Below, piece by piece: positions 33,625 to 37,679 of a stretch of 37,679 nucleotides of DNA. The first letter of the stretch is position 1; each line of letters starts with the position of its first letter. A model generated the notes under the pieces. It was given only the letters and a program-made list of their open reading frames with translations, made no database searches and was not told the DNA's origin. Position numbers and translations under genes: made by a program. Source of the DNA: Desulfobacteraceae bacterium (lineage in GTDB: Bacteria > Desulfobacterota > Desulfobacteria > Desulfobacterales > RPRI01); assembly GCA_003818505.1 (NCBI GenBank), contig RPRI01000037.1:1-37679 (forward strand), given 5' to 3'.

Positions 33625-34677
33625 ATGAACCATCATAATGAAATTGAAAAAGCGATGGTGCAGTTAAATGCTTGCAACTTTAAATTATGTTCTATCCAAT
33701 GTGGCGTGATATTAGAAGATATACTAAAAAACACTTACAATAATAAAAAGGATGCCTTCAGGCGGTCATACTCATATAATGGAAAACTGACTTTAGGTAG
33801 TTTACTTATAATTTATAAAAAAAATGATGGGTTCAGCTTATTATCTGATTTTTATAAGATCGACAAAAAGAAATTGGATGCAATTGATTTTGATACGATG
33901 GTCAGTATTAGAAACAAAGCTTCACATGATGGGCAAGACGACAAAGATACCGAAACTGAAGCTGATGCTCATATCATCTTTGGATATCTTCTAAAACTAC
34001 TTACTATTATCAGTCCGTTTCAAAAGATTACCCCCAAAGACCCGGTAAAGTCATTACCGGTTCCAGAACCACAACCTCCCAAGCCTGACCCTCGCTTAAA
34101 GAAAATAATATATATTCCAGGTGCTGGAAAACCCGATCCCAAAGAACCCTTACCGCCCAAAGATACAGTTGAAGTTTGCAGGAATAATGAAACTGGAAAA
34201 TATTTTATATATCTTGGAGAAACAACAGATAAAAAATCTCGATACATTACTCCCGAAGGTAATATTAAAGAACTTGCATCAAATTTATTTCATCAGATAG
34301 AAGAACAAGACAAGGAATTTATTTTAACTAAGAAGTTGATAACGCGCGAACAACATGAAAAATTAATATTTTACAAAAAAGCATTGAGTAATGATGTTAC
34401 AAATATAATACCTCATCCACAAGAACAAGAAGAACCAGGCTATATTAAAAAATATCGGAAAATGATAGAAAATCCAGACTCCATTCCTTCAATAATGCTA
34501 AAATTAATAAAGGAAGCAGGGAAAATACCTTGGAAGGATTTAAAAAAGAGCCTTATCCAAAAATATAATTATAAAGATAGTGGTAGTTTAGGGGCTTCAA
34601 TTCGGGTATTGGAGATTGATGGACATATTAAAATTAGTGGAAGAGGTGACGATAGATCGATATCTTATTCAAAATGA
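33625..34677 (+). CDS. HEPN-like protein with winged-helix C-terminus
   Basis: A 350-residue, AT-rich gene. The N-terminal ~130 residues are helical and contain SIRNKASHDG, in which Arg96 and His101 make the Rx4H signature (RNxxxH form) of HEPN ribonucleases. A Pro-rich linker (about 140-185) follows, then a small beta-rich segment (GKYFIYLGETTDKKSRYI), then a C-terminal winged-helix-like domain (SLGASIRVLEIDGHIKISGRG). HEPN proteins are common RNA-cutting effectors in defence and toxin systems. No partner antitoxin gene is adjacent. Some HEPN-fold proteins are inactive, so RNase activity is inferred from one motif. Confidence 0.6.
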   Translation: MNHHNEIEKAMVQLNACNFKLCSIQCGVILEDILKNTYNNKKDAFRRSYSYNGKLTLGSLLIIYKKNDGFSLLSDFYKIDKKKLDAIDFDTMVSIRNKASHDGQDDKDTETEADAHIIFGYLLKLLTIISPFQKITPKDPVKSLPVPEPQPPKPDPRLKKIIYIPGAGKPDPKEPLPPKDTVEVCRNNETGKYFIYLGETTDKKSRYITPEGNIKELASNLFHQIEEQDKEFILTKKLITREQHEKLIFYKKALSNDVTNIIPHPQEQEEPGYIKKYRKMIENPDSIPSIMLKLIKEAGKIPWKDLKKSLIQKYNYKDSGSLGASIRVLEIDGHIKISGRGDDRSISYSK

Positions 34678-34761
34678 AAAAAACATCAGGATAAATCTCT
34701 TTAAAGCTTTGGATACACCTTTCTATCGGTGAAAGTACATAGAGAGATACGTGCAGAGTGT

Positions 34762-35038
34762 TTCTGGCGTTCTTGTTATGGAATTATCCATCACTCAGAC
34801 CGGGGCAGCCAGTACTGTGCGAATAGTTATCGGAAACTGCTTGAACAGTTTTGGATAAGGCATCGATAGAGACCTTCCGGTAGACGTTTAAGAATAAACT
34901 TGTGCACCACAGAATATATGTATCGTGGAAGACGCCATTATGATTCTCACCGAATACATTGAGATTTTCCATAATCGAAAAGGGCGACCGGCCATGCTAA
35001 ATTATTTATCACCAGCTGCCTTTGGGAAGCAGTTTTAG
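34762..35038 (+). pseudogene. Decayed IS3-family transposase (orfB) remnant
   Basis: Reading across frames gives HHSDRGSQYCANSYRKLLEQ (from 34789), then after a stop and frameshifts FKNKLVHHRIYVS, then TEYIEIFHNRKGRP and LNYLSPAAFGKQF. These are the DDE-region and C-terminal hallmarks of IS3-type transposases. The usual Arg-Arg-Gly-Asn segment between the first two blocks is deleted, and several stops interrupt the frame, so it is dead. No terminal inverted repeats or N-terminal half were identified. It fills most of the otherwise empty gap 34678-35104. Confidence 0.8.
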
Positions 35039-35104
35039 GCATGGCAAAAAGCGGAATAAACGAACAGATTGGCGTCTACTATTGACGGCAGGAGTTATTC
35101 AAAC

Positions 35105-36052
35105 ATGAGATTTATAGATGAGTTACTGAACACGGTTCCTCCACAGACAGAAGAAAAGGTTGAACGTGCAAAAACACGATTTAATCAGAATATAAGGAAG
35201 GCTCTACGGCGAGAGACAGGAGTTGGTCTCGCATATCAATTGGAGGATGAAAAAAAGAATTCTGTTAATATAGCCATTAGTGTGGTCTCAGGATATCCTG
35301 AAGCTGTTTTAAAAAAACAAGAGACTTCTGACCATCCTCAACTTGCCAAAATTATCGCAAGGTGGAAACCAGAGATTGAGAGTATGCAATATGTGTTGCA
35401 GTTTTTTAACTCTAATATTATTCCTGCAATTAGGAAAAGTAATTGTTCAGATGAAATATCTGAAAGTGAAGAAAGTGCTATTCGTACCTCAGAAGAGTTA
35501 TCTACCAATCTTTTAAGCATAATTCAGAAGTATGACATTGTAGACTGGATATTAAAAATTGATGCGGATGTCCTCGGAGCTTATTTTTTCAAAAGGCCAG
35601 CGCATATTGAACTTTACTGGGCTGTAATTGGACTTGTCGCTCAATCGATTGGAAAATCCGTTGAGGATTTAACAGTAGTAGTGCTTGCGCACGAATTAGC
35701 ACATGCCTATACTCATCTTGGCGCTGATATTGACGGTTCTCGTTGGCATACGCAAGAATTTGCACAAGCTGAACATCCACTTAGAGAAGGCTTAGCACAA
35801 TATTACACGAGACTTGTTTGTCAGAGACTTGCCTTTCAAATGCCGGACAGTTTAGGTACTTATGAGAAATTGCTTCAGCACCAACCGGAGGCATACAAAA
35901 GTCACGAGCCATGGATCAAGGAATACTCTCCCGAAGAACTTAGAATTGCTTTGCTTGAAATGCGCAGGAAAGGAGATGGCAAACTGACCACTTTTAACAC
36001 TTTTCTCAGTAAAGCTAAGACAACACTGAGGCGTGTTCACAAAAGCAGTTAA
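35105..36052 (+). CDS. HExxH metalloprotease-like protein
   Basis: A 315-residue protein. VVLAHELAHAYTHLG contains the HExxH zinc site (His196, Glu197, His200), and HPLREGLAQYY 28 residues later supplies Glu228, a likely third ligand as in gluzincins. No signal peptide is seen, so it probably acts in the cytoplasm. The ATG at 35105 is chosen because CAGGAG lies about 10 nt upstream; a TTG 12 codons earlier has no such site. I do not recognise a named family. Its neighbours are a transposase remnant and an acidic-gene remnant, so it could be cargo of a mobile element or a protease arm of a defence module. Confidence 0.7.
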   Translation: MRFIDELLNTVPPQTEEKVERAKTRFNQNIRKALRRETGVGLAYQLEDEKKNSVNIAISVVSGYPEAVLKKQETSDHPQLAKIIARWKPEIESMQYVLQFFNSNIIPAIRKSNCSDEISESEESAIRTSEELSTNLLSIIQKYDIVDWILKIDADVLGAYFFKRPAHIELYWAVIGLVAQSIGKSVEDLTVVVLAHELAHAYTHLGADIDGSRWHTQEFAQAEHPLREGLAQYYTRLVCQRLAFQMPDSLGTYEKLLQHQPEAYKSHEPWIKEYSPEELRIALLEMRRKGDGKLTTFNTFLSKAKTTLRRVHKSS

Positions 36053-36118
36053 GTTTACAGAACTAAGGCATGGGGGACATTCATGCAGAGCATGCATCGT
36101 GTCCCGCGCTTCGTTGTT

Positions 36119-36274
36119 CTTGGATGGCTCAGACAATGACAATACGCTTGACATCGGATGGAAAGAGATTGCCATGTTTGGTGCTTTATCAGAACATATC
36201 GCTTATTATGAAAAAGAGAGTGAAACAATTGTGAGCTCGAAATGAATGAGGAAGAAGATGAGGAAAACAAATAA
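36119..36274 (+). pseudogene. Broken copy of the acidic small protein encoded at 1948-2199
   Basis: This stretch encodes DGSDNDNTLDIGWKEIAM followed by FGALSEHIA, closely matching SSDNDDTIDIGWQEIAM and LGALSEEIA of the acidic gene on the other strand near the left end. The match continues at DNA level to the end of the gene (GAAATGAAT, then GAAGATGAGGAAAA and the stop), but a 2-nt insertion near 36231-36238 shifts the frame so that MNEEEDEENK is read in another frame. The Asp-rich N-terminus is missing. The copy is therefore truncated and frameshifted. Confidence 0.8.
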
Positions 36275-36323
36275 TGCGCACGCTGTTTCGGTTCAACTTC
36301 AATCGCACCACTTAAGAGAGACC

Positions 36324-36614
36324 ATGATTGACCACATTCATTATGTAAACAATCTTTGGCATATCTCGCTTGAAGTAGACGATAAAGACGCCACCGCCTT
36401 TTTCAAACGCAGAAAAACTACTCTTCAAAACGAGTTATTGGCTGAACATCGTAATGATATAAAACTCATAATAGATAAGGACGAGTCAGATAAACTCGGC
36501 TACGATATATACTCTATCCAGTTTAAGAGAAAAAAGGGGGATGCATGTCATATCCCATTTGATGATATTGATCCTGACATTTCCAAACAACTACTTAAAA
36601 AAGAGAACAAATAA
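36324..36614 (+). CDS. Small protein coupled to the ZorA-like gene, unknown function
   Basis: About 96 residues if started at the ATG at 36324; the frame is open back to 36246, but that part overlaps the acidic-gene remnant and lacks a ribosome site, so the later start is preferred with low confidence. The sequence is charged (DDKDATAFFKRRKTTLQNEL), with no motif I recognise. Its stop TAA overlaps the ATG of the ZorA-like gene by one base, so the two are probably co-translated and functionally linked. Confidence 0.5.
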   Translation: MIDHIHYVNNLWHISLEVDDKDATAFFKRRKTTLQNELLAEHRNDIKLIIDKDESDKLGYDIYSIQFKRKKGDACHIPFDDIDPDISKQLLKKENK

Positions 36615-37564
36615 TGACAGAGATTTTAAATTCAATAACTGAGCAGAAATACATAGATCAATTAATATTATGGATAAACCCGGATTATGCTAATTACTTG
36701 ATATGTGGTTTTATTGTTTTAATATTTTTCTATTTTGCAAGTCGATTAATATACAAAACAAAATATGTCACGAAAAACAAAATTTTTAATGAAATTGAAA
36801 GCGAATTCCTTGTTAAGGATCAACACGGTCAACCCTTAAAATATGGTAACCACAAAGTAATCAGTATCTTACCACATGATTATTTAGAAGAAAAGGGATT
36901 TAGTGATGTTGGTGGTGAGAATATTCCTGCAATCCTCACAGGACTTGGTATTTTAGGCACTTTCTTAGGTGTATCGATAGCACTCTATTCTTTCCCTCAA
37001 GATATTAGCAATTCTACCGTCATGCTTGCTGGGATGAGAAAACTAATTCCAGCAATGAAAACAGCTTTTGCAACATCACTATTCGGCATTTCATGCGCCT
37101 TGTTGTTCCAGGCTTTAGAAAAGGGTTTAATATATGATCTCAAAGATCTGCATAGCAAGAAAATTAAAGACTTAAAAGAGAAATATTTTACTGAATCACC
37201 CGAGTTCTACTTAAGGAAACAAGCCTCGCTAGAAGAAACGATGAACCGCATGGCTGTTGCTGCTGAAGGATTGGGTAAAACTGTCGAAAACATGCAAGGT
37301 AAGACCGGCCCTGAGATGCTAGCAAAGTTAATAAGGGATGGTCTCGAAGAATCGATTGCTCAGCACCTCGCACCCCCAATGGTGGTAATTGGTGAAAGGC
37401 TTGCTGTCTTAGAGGATTTCAAAGAAACTAGTCTAAGTATTCAAGAGAACTCAAAACAGCTCACACACTTCATCACACAAGATCTTAGTAGTATATTTGG
37501 CTCGCTGGAAGAATCGTTAAAAGCCTCCCATAACGCAATGAACGAAACCAGCAATGCATTATAG
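36614..37564 (+). pseudogene. zorA: ZorA-like MotA/ExbB-type channel protein, C-terminally truncated
   Basis: A 316-residue frame. It has a membrane segment near residues 28-46 (LICGFIVLIFFYF), then IPAILTGLGILGTFLGVSIA and MKTAFATSLFGISCALLFQA, the pore-forming helices of the MotA/TolQ/ExbB superfamily in the form typical of ZorA of Zorya anti-phage systems. ZorA normally continues with a long cytoplasmic coiled-coil tail, more than twice this length, but the frame stops at TAG 37562-37564 in a helical stretch. No continuation is seen in other frames before a new promoter. ZorB is not in the window. It may be a dead remnant, or a short variant. Confidence 0.65.
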
Positions 37565-37581
37565 CTAACGTCATAAATAAC

Positions 37582-37610
37582 TTGACATAATAAATGTTTT
37601 ATTCAATAAT
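37582..37610 (+). promoter_or_regulatory. Candidate sigma70 promoter for the gene at the right edge
   Basis: TTGACA (37582-37587), a 17-nt spacer and AATAAT (37605-37610) make a plausible promoter, 44 nt before the ATG at 37654. It begins 18 nt after the end of the truncated ZorA-like frame, suggesting that a separate unit was inserted here. Confidence 0.55.
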
Positions 37611-37653
37611 ATCTCCTGTGGATGAATATTAAATTCAAAAACAGGAGGATGGT

Positions 37654-37679
37654 ATGAAAGCACTGACGATAAAGAATGC
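37654..37679 (+). CDS. Start of a gene cut by the right edge
   Basis: An ATG at 37654 follows ACAGGAGG at good spacing and reads MKALTIKN before the window ends. With the promoter just upstream it is probably a real gene. Eight residues are too few to name a family, though ASCH-domain proteins often start in a similar way. Confidence 0.5.

Noticed and set aside
36614-37564. An intact Zorya system
   Set aside because: The ZorA-like frame lacks its tail, and no ZorB or other Zorya gene is in the window.
37654-37679. Calling the right-edge gene an ASCH-domain protein
   Set aside because: Only eight residues are visible; the resemblance is too short to name a family.
1-37679. CRISPR arrays, tRNA or rRNA genes
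   Set aside because: No regularly spaced direct repeats and no cloverleaf or rRNA-like sequence were seen by eye on either strand.

Overview
The window looks like accessory DNA from an anaerobic bacterium, possibly a member of the Desulfobacterota. That guess rests only on gene style, strong AGGAGG-type ribosome sites and a long imperfect palindromic repeat at 10.2 kb, and it is weak. Gene content points to a defence island beside a mobile replication module. No rRNA, tRNA or CRISPR array was seen.

Layout. (1) About 1-5.4 kb, all minus strand: a replication/maintenance module of an integrative element, plasmid or prophage. It holds a primase running off the left edge, a small Cys protein, a MerR-type regulator, an acidic protein, a SLOG-like Rossmann protein, a DUF932 protein, a zinc ribbon, a RecT/Erf-neighbourhood type protein and a Cys-rich small protein. 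Short hairpins repeatedly sit just upstream of the next gene's ribosome site. (2) 5.7-12.9 kb: a PIN-domain toxin/antitoxin-like pair, a coupled N-formylglutamate amidohydrolase-like gene and DUF262-HNH (GmrSD/SspE-like) gene, a WYL regulator divergent from an ARPP-1 gene plus ADP-ribosylglycohydrolase, and an ERCC4-type nuclease. (3) 13.1-33.3 kb: about 20 kb of tightly packed plus-strand genes, the centre of interest. In order: DUF4007 protein, BrxC-like ATPase, PAPS-reductase/DndC-like protein, a 124-residue protein, a DptF-like ATPase fused to an N-terminal putative sulfur-binding domain, a DptG-position protein, a 1827-residue DptH-like HerA ATPase, then a second divergent DUF4007-like protein and a second BrxC-like ATPase. 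(4) 33.6-37.7 kb, AT-rich: a HEPN-like protein, a decayed IS3 transposase, an HExxH metalloprotease-like protein, a broken copy of the acidic gene of region 1, and a truncated ZorA-like channel protein.

How the genes may work together. The 20-kb operon reads as a hybrid of DNA phosphorothioation and BREX logic. One DUF4007/ATPase pair with a PAPS-reductase enzyme could place sulfur on DNA; the sulfur-binding-domain-DptF fusion, DptG-like and DptH-like proteins would be the sulfur-sensing restriction arm; the second DUF4007/ATPase pair has no settled role. DndA, DndB, DndD, DndE, PglX, PglZ and BrxL are all absent from the window. Base composition changes inside the DptF-like gene (about 19.25-19.33 kb), suggesting the two halves were joined by recombination that created the fusion. 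Family assignments come from motifs and gene order read by eye; no database search was possible.
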